Source of the DNA: a virus | Virus record (IMG/VR): IMGVR_UViG_3300021519_000009 | Coordinates: 1 to 62,146 of that record | Reading direction: 5' to 3' (one strand) | Length of the DNA stretch: 62,146 bases | Shown here: piece by piece, positions 25,458 to 33,395 of the stretch | Layout: each line of letters opens with the position of its first letter | How positions within the stretch are numbered: the stretch's first letter is position 1 | Made by a program: the position numbers and the translations under genes | The notes under the pieces: generated by a model | Database searches by the model: none | The model's input: the letters and a program-made list of their open reading frames with translations, nothing else | What the model was told of the DNA's origin: nothing

Positions 25458-26618
25458 ATGGCTAACACATCCATTTCCGGCCTCACTGGCGGCGCTGCTG
25501 TAGCGGCGGGCGATCTGTTCCCAGACGTGCAAACGGTCGGCGTTGGGCCTGTGAAGGTGACTGCTGCGCAATTGAAGACGTTTATGAGTGCGTCTCCTAC
25601 GCTCGTAACCCCGACGCTTGGCGTTGCTGCTGGCACCTCCCTCGCCCTTGGCGGGGCGACGATTGGCAGCAATGCGCTGGCGGTGACTGGTAAAACGGCC
25701 GTTTCAGATCAGGTTCTTTCCAGCCTTTCCTATGCTCGCGCAACGCCACAATTCGGAACGGCAGATTCAGGCGTCAGCGCGGTTAATAGCTCGGCGGTGT
25801 ATGTTAGCGTCAGCTCGGGCTCTGTGCTTGCGGTCTTGCCGGGGCAACTTCGAATTGGCGCGGCATCTGGAAGCCCGACTTTGTCGTTTCTTGCCAATAA
25901 CGCAGACGCTGCTGGCGGGGATTTGTTTCTATATCGCGCTGCCGCCGCCACCCTCCAACTCGGCGCAGCCGACGCCTCCTCCGCAGTCGCGCAGACGTTG
26001 CAGTTTCAGTCTTCCACCGGCGCGGCCACCACTGGCCCGACCTCGACGATTGTGCTGGCGGGCGGGGTGAGCGCGAGCGGGGCGTTTCAAATCCAGAAGA
26101 AGGTCAACGGTACGCCGACGACTATTCTGGATTGGGGCGTGACGAATGGCGGCTGGTCGTTTCCTGCTGGATCATCTTCTGTTCCCGGCGTCGCTCTTGG
26201 CGCGAATGGCTCGACGGGTATCTATTCCCGCAGCGGCGCGTTTTTTAATATCACTGCTGGCGGAACAATTGTTCTTGACGCCTCAGCCGGGAATTTCATT
26301 ATCGGGGGGATGCTTGGGTTTACTACGGGCAACTCGGCCACCGGGGCAACCGCGACGAACCTAGTTCCGTCTGCTGCGGTTCTTGCATTACAAAACTCCA
26401 CCACTCAGCAAGAGTTTCGCGTGTTTCAGACTACGACCGGGACAAAATACAAGGCGCTGGCTGGCGACGGAAACCTGATCAACGTCAGCGGCTATGCCTT
26501 CACAGATGGCGCGGCGGCGGCTCTTGGAACGCTGACAAATGCCCCTGCCGCAGGCAACCCAACAAAGTGGATACCGATCAACGACAACGGTACCACTCGC
26601 TACATTCCGGCTTGGTAA
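25458..26618 (+). CDS. Tail fibre / appendage-type protein (386 aa)
   Basis: Begins with ANTSISGLTGGAAVAAGDLF and KVTAAQLKTF, an N-terminal module shared by many phage fibre and appendage proteins, here probably the virion-attachment end. The rest is a Gly/Ser/Ala-rich beta-repeat shaft. It ends in WIPINDNGTTRYIPAW, typical of compact trimer-forming tips. The same KVT-AQ-KT module occurs in the 76-aa protein at 28833. Confidence 0.65.
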   Translation: MANTSISGLTGGAAVAAGDLFPDVQTVGVGPVKVTAAQLKTFMSASPTLVTPTLGVAAGTSLALGGATIGSNALAVTGKTAVSDQVLSSLSYARATPQFGTADSGVSAVNSSAVYVSVSSGSVLAVLPGQLRIGAASGSPTLSFLANNADAAGGDLFLYRAAAATLQLGAADASSAVAQTLQFQSSTGAATTGPTSTIVLAGGVSASGAFQIQKKVNGTPTTILDWGVTNGGWSFPAGSSSVPGVALGANGSTGIYSRSGAFFNITAGGTIVLDASAGNFIIGGMLGFTTGNSATGATATNLVPSAAVLALQNSTTQQEFRVFQTTTGTKYKALAGDGNLINVSGYAFTDGAAAALGTLTNAPAAGNPTKWIPINDNGTTRYIPAW

Positions 26619-26627
26619 GGACACCAC

Positions 26628-26978
26628 ATGAAAAACATCGGCATCGGCTTCTCCCTCAACACCAAGGCCACTGGCGAGCTTTCCAAAGAGTTCGCCACCT
26701 CAGAAGAAAACATGCAGCGCCATTTCGCGCGTATGCTGGCAACCGCTGCGGCGTACACTGACAGCCGTGAGGTTCAGGTTCCTGATCCTGACAATGAAGG
26801 TCAGACCAAGACCATCACCGAGAACTACCAGCGCCCCCGCAAGCTCGGTGAATGCCTTGCTGATCTCTTGAACGAGATCGTTCGCAAGGTCGAGGCTGAC
26901 ACCCTCGCATGGGAACAGGCGCAGGCTCTTGCCAAAGCACAGGAAGCCATCAAGCCAATCGGTTTCGAGGTGAAATGA
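26628..26978 (+). CDS. Small hypothetical protein (116 aa)
   Basis: Unrecognised, mostly helical and charged (LGECLADLLNEIVRKVEADT). ATG 26628 follows AAGGACACC. It overlaps the lipoprotein gene by ATGA at 26975-26978, so the two are co-translated. Position among fibre genes suggests a chaperone or minor virion role, without direct evidence. Confidence 0.6.
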   Translation: MKNIGIGFSLNTKATGELSKEFATSEENMQRHFARMLATAAAYTDSREVQVPDPDNEGQTKTITENYQRPRKLGECLADLLNEIVRKVEADTLAWEQAQALAKAQEAIKPIGFEVK

Positions 26979-27397
26979 TCCGCCTCGCGCTCATAGCCGC
27001 TCTGGCGCTTGGGGGGTGTAATGCAGTCCTTTATGATCCGGGTGGCAATCTGGGCGAGCGCGATAAGCAATTGGCGAAAGAGGCAAAGTCAAATGCCAAA
27101 GTCAAACTTCCGTACGAATGCGACTCATCCTGCGCCGAGCAACTTTTCGACCCCGACGTTTGTGTACGACGCCCTCTACGACCTTTATTCCCGCAAGGTA
27201 CAGTTATTGGCGTCCACGCCGCTACCAATGACTTTGACGGGTCCATCTCCACTGGCGGTAATGCCTACGTTCTTTACCGCTTCGAGCGGTATCCAAAGTT
27301 CCAAGCGCGTGTAATAGCGGATCGCGCGCAGGAAAGCACCACGATGACTTACTATTCCGCCACAACCATGCACTCCTTCGGGGTGCCTTACTGCTGA
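26975..27397 (+). CDS. Putative lipoprotein (140 aa)
   Basis: The N-terminus MIRLALIAALALGGC is a lipoprotein signal with lipobox LGGC (cleavage before Cys15). The mature part has paired cysteines (YECDSSC, DVCV, final PYC) and resembles periplasmic proteins with a C-x-S-x-C...VC pattern. It may act in superinfection exclusion, lysis, or envelope modification. The start at 26975 is set by the ATGA overlap; the longer frame from 26909 would destroy the signal peptide. Confidence 0.65.
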   Translation: MIRLALIAALALGGCNAVLYDPGGNLGERDKQLAKEAKSNAKVKLPYECDSSCAEQLFDPDVCVRRPLRPLFPQGTVIGVHAATNDFDGSISTGGNAYVLYRFERYPKFQARVIADRAQESTTMTYYSATTMHSFGVPYC

Positions 27398-27413
27398 TCT
27401 GAGGGGATCCAAC

Positions 27414-27599
27414 ATGAAGATCGAACTGAACAAAGAAGAAGCGCAGGTTCTCGTCAATATGATAGATATCGCCGTCAAGTCTGCAGGCTTGCAGGCGGCG
27501 GAGGCCGGCGTGCATTTCTCCAAGCTGATCCAGGCGGCCGCCAAGGCTGAAGAAAATGCGGCGGCAAATGTAGTCGAACTCCCGCAGGCCGCTGAGTAA
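27414..27599 (+). CDS. Small helical protein (61 aa)
   Basis: Unrecognised. Starts MKIELNKEEAQVLVNMIDIA and continues as Ala/Glu-rich helix. GAGGGGATC precedes ATG 27414. The type is common as a short gene near head-tail connectors in phages; function unknown. Confidence 0.65.
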   Translation: MKIELNKEEAQVLVNMIDIAVKSAGLQAAEAGVHFSKLIQAAAKAEENAAANVVELPQAAE

Positions 27600-27610
27600 G
27601 GAATGCGAGA

Positions 27611-28321
27611 ATGTCCACCAGTGGAACGTATAACTTTGGCTCAATAGCCACTGGTGGAGCCCCCGGTCTCGGGGAAATGACTCTTTATGCCTTTAATTTG
27701 ATCGGCATCCGCAATACTTCAATTTTGCAAGAGCACATGGAATCGGCGCGTATGGCGTCGAACCTCATGCTTGGGCGGTGGTCAAGTATGGGAGTAAATT
27801 TGTGGGCCGTTGACCTCATTACGGTCCCACTAGTGCAAGGTACTTCTACCTACACGGTTGACTCCAACACCATCGTGATGCTTGACGCCTACGTCACGGT
27901 CGGCACGGGAAACGCCGCACAGAACCTGATCATGCTGCCGATCAGCCGCACTGAATATGCGTCCTACCCGAACAAGACGCAACAGGGCCGGCCGACCGTC
28001 TTCTGGTTTGATCGGCTGTTGTCGCCCACAGTGACGCTGTGGCCTGTTCCTGATGGTAGTCAGGTCAGTTTTTCATATTATCGCGTTCGCCAAATTCAGG
28101 ACGCCAATCTCCAGAACGGTCAGCAGGTCGAACTCCCGGCCTACTTCCTCGAGGCGTTCTCGCTCGGGCTGGCGCTGCGTCTCGCGATGATCTGGGCCCC
28201 GGATAAAGTGCAGCTGCTGAAGGGTGCGGCCGACGAGGCGTATCAGATAGCGGCATCTCAAAACATTGAGACGTCAAACTTCTACATCTCGCCATCCATT
28301 GCATCCTACTACAGGCCATAA
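27611..28321 (+). CDS. Head-tail adaptor (P22 gp4-like tail accessory factor)
   Basis: A 236-aa protein with ASNLMLGRWSSMGVNLWAVD, PISRTEYASYPNKTQQGRPT and VTLWPVPDG, the pattern of podoviral connector proteins that bind under the portal ring and extend the DNA channel. The C-terminal part is helical. With the protein at 32619 it makes two probable ring-forming adaptors. ATG 27611 follows AAGGAATGCGAG. Confidence 0.75.
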   Translation: MSTSGTYNFGSIATGGAPGLGEMTLYAFNLIGIRNTSILQEHMESARMASNLMLGRWSSMGVNLWAVDLITVPLVQGTSTYTVDSNTIVMLDAYVTVGTGNAAQNLIMLPISRTEYASYPNKTQQGRPTVFWFDRLLSPTVTLWPVPDGSQVSFSYYRVRQIQDANLQNGQQVELPAYFLEAFSLGLALRLAMIWAPDKVQLLKGAADEAYQIAASQNIETSNFYISPSIASYYRP

Positions 28322-28323
28322 TC

Positions 28324-28836
28324 ATGGGCTTTTCGTCACTATCAGGTCGCGCCAGAACGTCGCCCAGCAATCCGCAGGCGCACGGAATTTGCGATCGCTG
28401 TGGCTTCAGATTCAACCATGTTGATTTGAAATTCCAGTACGACTGGCGTGGCTCGACGCTTCAGAACATTCAACTGCTCGTTTGCGGCACCTGCTACGAC
28501 AGGCCCCAGGACCAGCTGCGCGCCATAACGCTCCCCGCAGATCCTGTTCCGATCAGCAATCCGCGCGTTCAGGACTTCGTCGCAGCCGAAAACATGAACC
28601 GCGTCACGTCCGGCCAGAACACGATCGACCCCGTGACGGGCATTCCGATTATTGGCGGCGATACGCGCATTACGCAAAACGAAAAAGTGCGAGTCGCGCA
28701 ACAAACGGGCGAACCCTATTTCGGCCTCAACACACTGCCTGGCACGAGCGTGGCTGTCCCAACCGAACTCGAGATCAACGGGCCGGGCCTGCCGTACGAG
28801 AACACCACAGTCCCGTCAACAGGACCATCCACATGA
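28324..28836 (+). CDS. Zinc-ribbon structural-region protein (170 aa)
   Basis: Two CxxC pairs (CDRCGFRF at about residues 23-30 and CGTCYD at about 54-59) form an N-terminal zinc ribbon; the remainder is Pro/Gly/Asn-rich and probably extended. Proteins of this type are found in the connector region of environmental phages, function unknown. Its stop overlaps the next ATG (ATGA at 28833-28836). Confidence 0.7.
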   Translation: MGFSSLSGRARTSPSNPQAHGICDRCGFRFNHVDLKFQYDWRGSTLQNIQLLVCGTCYDRPQDQLRAITLPADPVPISNPRVQDFVAAENMNRVTSGQNTIDPVTGIPIIGGDTRITQNEKVRVAQQTGEPYFGLNTLPGTSVAVPTELEINGPGLPYENTTVPSTGPST

Positions 28837-29063
28837 GCGTCGTCCAAATCCCCAACCTCGGCGCTGCCATTGGCCTCGCTGGCTCGGAGCAGTTCGAGTG
28901 CGTGCAGTCTGGCGTCTCCGTCAAAGTGACGACGGCGCAGATCAAGACGTATGTCGTCTCTCCGCAGGGGAATTACGTCAACGATGCCGCTGCAGCTGCC
29001 GGCGGCGTGCCGGTTGGCGGTCTTTATCGAAATGGATCAGTCTTGATGATCAGAGTCACGTAG
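28833..29063 (+). CDS. Small fibre-module protein (76 aa)
   Basis: A short protein made of two pieces seen elsewhere in fibres: VKVTTAQIKTYV (compare the protein at 25458) and a C-terminal AAAAGGVPVGGLYRNGSVLM. It could be a mini-adaptor, a fibre fragment, or a decoration protein. The start is fixed by ATGA overlap with the previous gene. Confidence 0.65.
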   Translation: MSVVQIPNLGAAIGLAGSEQFECVQSGVSVKVTTAQIKTYVVSPQGNYVNDAAAAAGGVPVGGLYRNGSVLMIRVT

Positions 29064-29068
29064 CAGGA

Positions 29069-29102
29069 ACACGCGCGGGGATGCCAGCCGGGCCGCGCGT
29101 GT
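29069..29102. terminator. 10-bp GC hairpin after the structural block
   Basis: ACACGCGCGG (29069-29078) pairs perfectly with CCGCGCGTGT (29093-29102). It separates the connector genes from the lysis cassette. There is no T tract, so it may be a Rho-type or attenuation element. Confidence 0.55.
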
Positions 29103-29133
29103 CCCCTTCCCGGCGGGCGCTAAGGGGGGTGAA

Positions 29134-29892
29134 ATGCAAACGAATTATCAGGATTGTCGGGCTTTTGTCCGAAAATACGAGGGCGGCTTCTCGAATATCC
29201 GATCTGACCCCGGCAATTGGACGGGCGGCAAGGTCGGTTCCGGTCAGTTGAAGGGCACGAAATACGGCATCGCGGCCAATTCACACCCCAACCTTGATAT
29301 TGCGAACCTGACAATGGAGCAGGCGGACGCGATTTTCAAAAAAGAATATTGGGATACAATCGGCGGCGACGCCATGCCGATGGGCATTGACCTTGTATCT
29401 TTTGACGTATCGGTCAATTCTGGCCCCGGCAAGGCCCGGCAATGGTATGTTGACGCAAGAGCCGCTAGTCAGCAGCCTCTCAATCAGATCCGGACGATTT
29501 GCACGCGGCGACTTTCATTCATGCACGGACTGCGGGCATGGAGCCAGTTTGGGAAGGGCTGGGCGGCGCGTGTCAGCGCCTGCGAGGCTAAAGCTATCGT
29601 CATGGCCAGCAAGGCTCTGAGCCTACATCCTAACACCACAATCCAGACGTTGGGTGTTGAGGCGGGCGCATCCAAGACAAAAGCGACAAAAGCCGCAAAG
29701 GTTGCAGTTGTCTCGGGCGGCGGCGGGGCGGTCACGACAGCAGACGCCGCGACGGCCGGCCACACCGGCAAAGTGATCGCTTTCATCATGATTGCCGCAC
29801 TGGTCGGCATGTGCGTCGTTCTCGTCATCAAGGCTATGCAGCACCAGCAGCGTGCGGAAGCCATGGACACAGAAGCCAAGGGAGTGGTCTGA
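29134..29892 (+). CDS. Endolysin: GH108-type muramidase with C-terminal membrane anchor
   Basis: The N-terminal domain has the GH108 pattern: YEGGFSNIRSDPGNWTGGKV with the likely catalytic E16, then GTKYGIAANSHP, and a peptidoglycan-binding part (DVSVNSGPGKARQW). After residue about 170 comes an Ala/Lys/Gly linker and a transmembrane helix (VIAFIMIAALVGMCVVLVIK, about 214-233) near the C-terminus, an unusual placement for an endolysin that would tether it to the inner membrane. GGGGGG precedes ATG 29134. It overlaps the holin gene by TGATG. Confidence 0.8.
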   Translation: MQTNYQDCRAFVRKYEGGFSNIRSDPGNWTGGKVGSGQLKGTKYGIAANSHPNLDIANLTMEQADAIFKKEYWDTIGGDAMPMGIDLVSFDVSVNSGPGKARQWYVDARAASQQPLNQIRTICTRRLSFMHGLRAWSQFGKGWAARVSACEAKAIVMASKALSLHPNTTIQTLGVEAGASKTKATKAAKVAVVSGGGGAVTTADAATAGHTGKVIAFIMIAALVGMCVVLVIKAMQHQQRAEAMDTEAKGVV

Positions 29893-30431
29893 TGGATTGG
29901 TCAGTTCTCGTAGGCCCACTCACGCAAGTCGGCGGCACTATTCTTGGTGGCCTGATTGGCGGCCCCGCGGGGGCCATGCTTGGCCCGGCCATTGGGGCGA
30001 CGCTGGGGCAGGCGCTGGGCGTACCTGCGACGCCCACAGACATCGGCGGCGCACTGGCTCAGCCTGGCGCGGCGGCAACCGTGCAGCAGATCGAGGCGGA
30101 CCACGCTGCGGCGTTCAAGACTGCCGAAAAGGCCTACCTTGAGGACATTGCTGACGCCCGGTCGAAGCAGCTCGAGTATGCCAAGATGGGGTCAACCATC
30201 GCGTATGCGCCCATCGTGATATCGACCATCATTGTCATTGGGTTCCTCGGTCTTGTCTTCGCGCTTCTGTTCCGCGCCGTGCCTGATAGTCAGTTAACCA
30301 TGGTGTTGTTCGGCGCGCTGACAGCGGCCTTCGGGCAGGTGGTCAATTACTGGCTTGGATCCTCAAAGGGATCGGCTGACAAAAATGCGACCGTTGATGA
30401 TTTGCTGAGGGGCGTCGTCAAAAGCAGGTAA
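29892..30431 (+). CDS. Holin of the 3-TM (GTA-type) family
   Basis: A 179-aa membrane protein: an N-terminal Gly-rich hydrophobic segment (GGTILGGLIGGPAGAMLGPA), a helical charged middle, and two C-terminal transmembrane helices (YAPIVISTIIVIGFLGLVFA and TMVLFGALTAAFGQVVNYWL), ending in GSSKGSADKN. This matches the 3-TM holins of gene-transfer agents and related phages. Coupled to the endolysin by a shared base (TGATG at 29890-29894). Confidence 0.8.
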   Translation: MDWSVLVGPLTQVGGTILGGLIGGPAGAMLGPAIGATLGQALGVPATPTDIGGALAQPGAAATVQQIEADHAAAFKTAEKAYLEDIADARSKQLEYAKMGSTIAYAPIVISTIIVIGFLGLVFALLFRAVPDSQLTMVLFGALTAAFGQVVNYWLGSSKGSADKNATVDDLLRGVVKSR

Positions 30432-30485
30432 TAAAAAGTCCAAGCATACTAAAATAAGGGTATTAATCCCCAAGGAGATTTTTGA

Positions 30486-30731
30486 ATGAGTGAAGAAGAT
30501 GCGTCCAATGAGCAATTGCTCCCACATATAGAAGTAAGGGGCGATGAAGATCGCCCCTTCACTCCCTACGAACGTCAACAAATTCGGCAACTACTACTAG
30601 CGGATAAAAGAAGGCAATGGGTACTCTCGACTATTCTGATAATCGCAAAGTGGGTTTCTGGCGTTGGCGCGGCGATGATCCTTATGCAGGACTACCTCAA
30701 GAAACTTCTAATACCTGGAGTCCCACATTGA
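30486..30731 (+). CDS. Small membrane protein, possible lysis accessory (81 aa)
   Basis: Acidic N-terminus, then RQWVLSTILIIAKWVSGVGA, one transmembrane helix with a basic flank, and a short C-terminal tail. AAGGAGA precedes ATG 30486. Its end overlaps the next gene (TTGA). Location after the holin suggests a holin partner or antiholin. No lipobox is seen, so a spanin reading is not supported. Confidence 0.65.
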   Translation: MSEEDASNEQLLPHIEVRGDEDRPFTPYERQQIRQLLLADKRRQWVLSTILIIAKWVSGVGAAMILMQDYLKKLLIPGVPH

Positions 30732-31189
30732 CCCGAAATATCATCGGAAGAAACATAATAGGGGCCTTCTTTGCGCTCCTGTTATCTATCGGGATCATGC
30801 ATGAAAGTCTGGAATTGCGATTTGCTCCCATCATCAAGAATGTAAGGACTGTTTATATCTCGCGTACCCAGGACACAGTCACATTCACCCTTGATTTTGA
30901 TAAAATCAGGTCCGGAGCCGGGGTCCAGAACAGTTGGTGGATTGATGGACCTGGCAATATCGGAAGGTATTTTCAGACGCCGACCAATTGCGGTGGCGCT
31001 CCACTAGCGGCCGGCGCGCAGGCTGTGGGGACGCATGGCCACAGAGAGCTTTGCATGCATATCCCTATGTTTTTGCGGGACAATCCGTTCGTAATCGGTG
31101 GTGTCATTGGATATTCCGGGCCTCCGACATCGTATCTCGGGTGGCGGGTTCCGACACCCATTCCGTTGATAGACGTCCCGGCAATGTAG
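30728..31189 (+). CDS. Exported or membrane-anchored protein (153 aa, TTG start)
   Basis: N-terminal hydrophobic helix (NIIGAFFALLLSIGIMH) followed by a periplasmic-type domain with two cysteines (TNCGGAP, HRELCMHIP). TTG 30728 overlaps the previous stop and has GGAG at 30716-30719, which fixes it. Co-translated with the small membrane protein before it, so they probably act together in lysis or exclusion. No homologue recognised. Confidence 0.6.
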   Translation: MTRNIIGRNIIGAFFALLLSIGIMHESLELRFAPIIKNVRTVYISRTQDTVTFTLDFDKIRSGAGVQNSWWIDGPGNIGRYFQTPTNCGGAPLAAGAQAVGTHGHRELCMHIPMFLRDNPFVIGGVIGYSGPPTSYLGWRVPTPIPLIDVPAM

Positions 31190-31260
31190 GCAAATAAGCG
31201 GCGTTTTACTTTTGCTGCGAAAGAGACTAAACTAAATGACCTGATAGGTGGGCCAAGACG

Positions 31261-32622
31261 ATGACGACAACGAACAAATCCCTTGCGCAACCTGCCAGCA
31301 ATTCATCGAATTGGGATGTCCCGCTCAATGCCAACTTTGGCGTTATCGATGCTTCTCTTGGGAGCACGACGTCAATCAATGTGACAACCGTCAACACGAC
31401 CCCTGTTACTTTGACTGAAACCCAATACCAAAGCCTGATTGTAAAATTTTCTGGCACGCTCAGCAACAATGTCCGGTATAATTTGCCCAGCGGAGTCGGC
31501 GGGCAATGGACCGTCTACAACAACACGAGCGGCGCATATTCCGTTACATTTGGATCTTTGGGGGGCGGGACCACGATCGCCATCACGCAGGGTGCGAAAG
31601 CAATTCTGACCTGTGACGGGACAAATGTTTTTTATGCGGATGATTCCCGTACATCGCCTGGCGGCAGCAACACGCAAGTTCAGTATAACAACTCTGGCGC
31701 GTTTGCCGGGTCTGCAAATTTGACATTTGACGGATCGAGCGTGATTCTGACTGGCAGCTTAACTGTCCAGACAGGGCCGATCAATCTAAACAATTCTCAG
31801 CCTCTCGCGATCAAAAATTCCTCTGGCTCGCTTTATCAGGCTGTGCAGGTTGATGGATCGAACAATCTGCAGATCGGCTCAACGAACTTTACCGGAAAGA
31901 TTTCGTTTTATAATAATGGCGCAGAGCACGGATATTTCGGGACGGGCGGAGATTTCAATGTCGGCGCGAATGGCGTCGTCGTAAATACAAAATTTTCAAT
32001 GACGCATGACGGATCAAATGCGGCATTGTCGAACACCACAGGCAGCACGCTATTTTATAGCCCTTCGAGTTACGTTTGGCATATCAGCGGAACTCAATTA
32101 GCCCGTCTTGATGTGAATGGCAATTTCGACGTTGGCAGCGGCGACCAGTCTGGCTCGGGCCTCTACAACTGCATCTCAACACTTGGGTATTTCACGCGCA
32201 GCGGTTACAGCGGCAGCTTCGATGGAAATGTTTTCAACATTTCTTGGAGCGGCTCGGCGGCAACATTGTGGATTGGCAACGGGAACGCCGGAATCATAAA
32301 CACAACGTCTGATCGGCGCATCAAGGAAAACATCGCCCGCCTGCCTGATGGCGCTGTTGCGCAGATCATGGCGCTGCGTTCCGTCACTTACACGCACAAA
32401 AGCATAGGCATCTGGCGGCCTGGCGGCGAGAAGGTTGGTTTCGTCGCTGATGAGGTCGCTAAGTCTATTCCGCAAGCCGTCATTGGTGAGCCAGATGCGC
32501 TCGACAAGGACGGAAACATCATCGCACAGAACATCGACCCAATTGCAATTCTGTCCGTTGCAGTGAAGGCATTTCAGGAACTGAAATCAGAATTCGATGC
32601 CTATAAAGCAGCGCGTCCATGA
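31261..32622 (+). CDS. Tail fibre/spike with self-cleaving S74 chaperone domain
   Basis: A 453-aa fibre. Ser/Thr/Asn/Gly-rich beta shaft, then a C-terminal intramolecular chaperone of the peptidase S74 type beginning with SDRRIKENI: S350 and K355 are the expected catalytic dyad, so the last about 100 residues are cut off after trimer folding. The C-terminus is a coiled coil (ILSVAVKAFQELKSEFDAYK). A receptor-binding role is likely. Stop overlaps the adaptor gene by ATGA. Confidence 0.8.
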   Translation: MTTTNKSLAQPASNSSNWDVPLNANFGVIDASLGSTTSINVTTVNTTPVTLTETQYQSLIVKFSGTLSNNVRYNLPSGVGGQWTVYNNTSGAYSVTFGSLGGGTTIAITQGAKAILTCDGTNVFYADDSRTSPGGSNTQVQYNNSGAFAGSANLTFDGSSVILTGSLTVQTGPINLNNSQPLAIKNSSGSLYQAVQVDGSNNLQIGSTNFTGKISFYNNGAEHGYFGTGGDFNVGANGVVVNTKFSMTHDGSNAALSNTTGSTLFYSPSSYVWHISGTQLARLDVNGNFDVGSGDQSGSGLYNCISTLGYFTRSGYSGSFDGNVFNISWSGSAATLWIGNGNAGIINTTSDRRIKENIARLPDGAVAQIMALRSVTYTHKSIGIWRPGGEKVGFVADEVAKSIPQAVIGEPDALDKDGNIIAQNIDPIAILSVAVKAFQELKSEFDAYKAARP

Positions 32623-33392
32623 CAACAGGCCTCACTTACGCACAATATGTTACGCAGATCGCCACGCTTGCAGTTGTGAGCGAGACTGATCCAAACTTTC
32701 TCGAAATCTTGCCGCAAACGATCACTTATGCTGAAAATCGCATGTATCGTGACATTGACTTCTTGTTTACGTCAACGTCGCTCCACGGCACAACTTTCAA
32801 ACTGACGGCAGGAAATCGCAACTTATCGTTCAACATTGATCTGTCTGCAAACTCGGACACGGCCAGCGGCACGTTTGTTGTCAGCGAGCAGATCAATTTG
32901 TTGACAAATGCCGATGGCACGCCTGCCAGCACCACGAATCCAGATCTTTGTGTGCGGGAGCCTTTGCTGCCAACGACGAAAGAATTTCTCGATGCGGTGT
33001 ATGGCTCTTCATTGACGGCCAATCGCGGCCAGCCGAAATATTTTGTGCCGTTCAACGAAACGCTATTTTTTGTTGGCCCTGTTCCGGCATCAGATTATTA
33101 TGTTGAGGTGATCGGAACTTTCCGACCGAACAGCTTGTCATCAACCAACACAACGACGTTCATCAGTCTTTATTTACCTGACGTTTTCATTATGGCGAGC
33201 ATGATCTACATCAGCGGCTATCAGCGCAATTTTGGGCGCGCGAATGATGATCCGCAAATGGCCGTCAGCTATGAGAGTCAATATCAAGCCCTCCTCAAGA
33301 GCGCGATGACCGAAGAGGCGCGCAAGAAGTTCGAGTCTTCGGGTTGGTCATCACAAGGGCCGTCCCCGACCGCAACCTCGTCGCGGGGGTGA
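32619..33392 (+). CDS. Second adaptor / tail-tubular-type protein (257 aa)
   Basis: N-terminal LTYAQYVTQIATLAVVSETD and TYAENRMYRDIDFLFTST are typical of phage adaptor proteins that sit between portal and tail; the middle is beta-rich (FNETLFFVGPVPASDYYVEV) and the C-terminal helices include YESQYQALLKSAMTEEARKK. Works with the gp4-like adaptor at 27611 and the hub protein that follows. Start fixed by ATGA overlap with the fibre. Confidence 0.7.
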   Translation: MTTGLTYAQYVTQIATLAVVSETDPNFLEILPQTITYAENRMYRDIDFLFTSTSLHGTTFKLTAGNRNLSFNIDLSANSDTASGTFVVSEQINLLTNADGTPASTTNPDLCVREPLLPTTKEFLDAVYGSSLTANRGQPKYFVPFNETLFFVGPVPASDYYVEVIGTFRPNSLSSTNTTTFISLYLPDVFIMASMIYISGYQRNFGRANDDPQMAVSYESQYQALLKSAMTEEARKKFESSGWSSQGPSPTATSSRG

Positions 33393-33395
33393 TGC

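Noticed and set aside
30486-31189. Rz/Rz1-type spanins
   Set aside because: Overlap and position fit, but the second protein has no lipobox and is not Pro-rich, so I left the pair unassigned.
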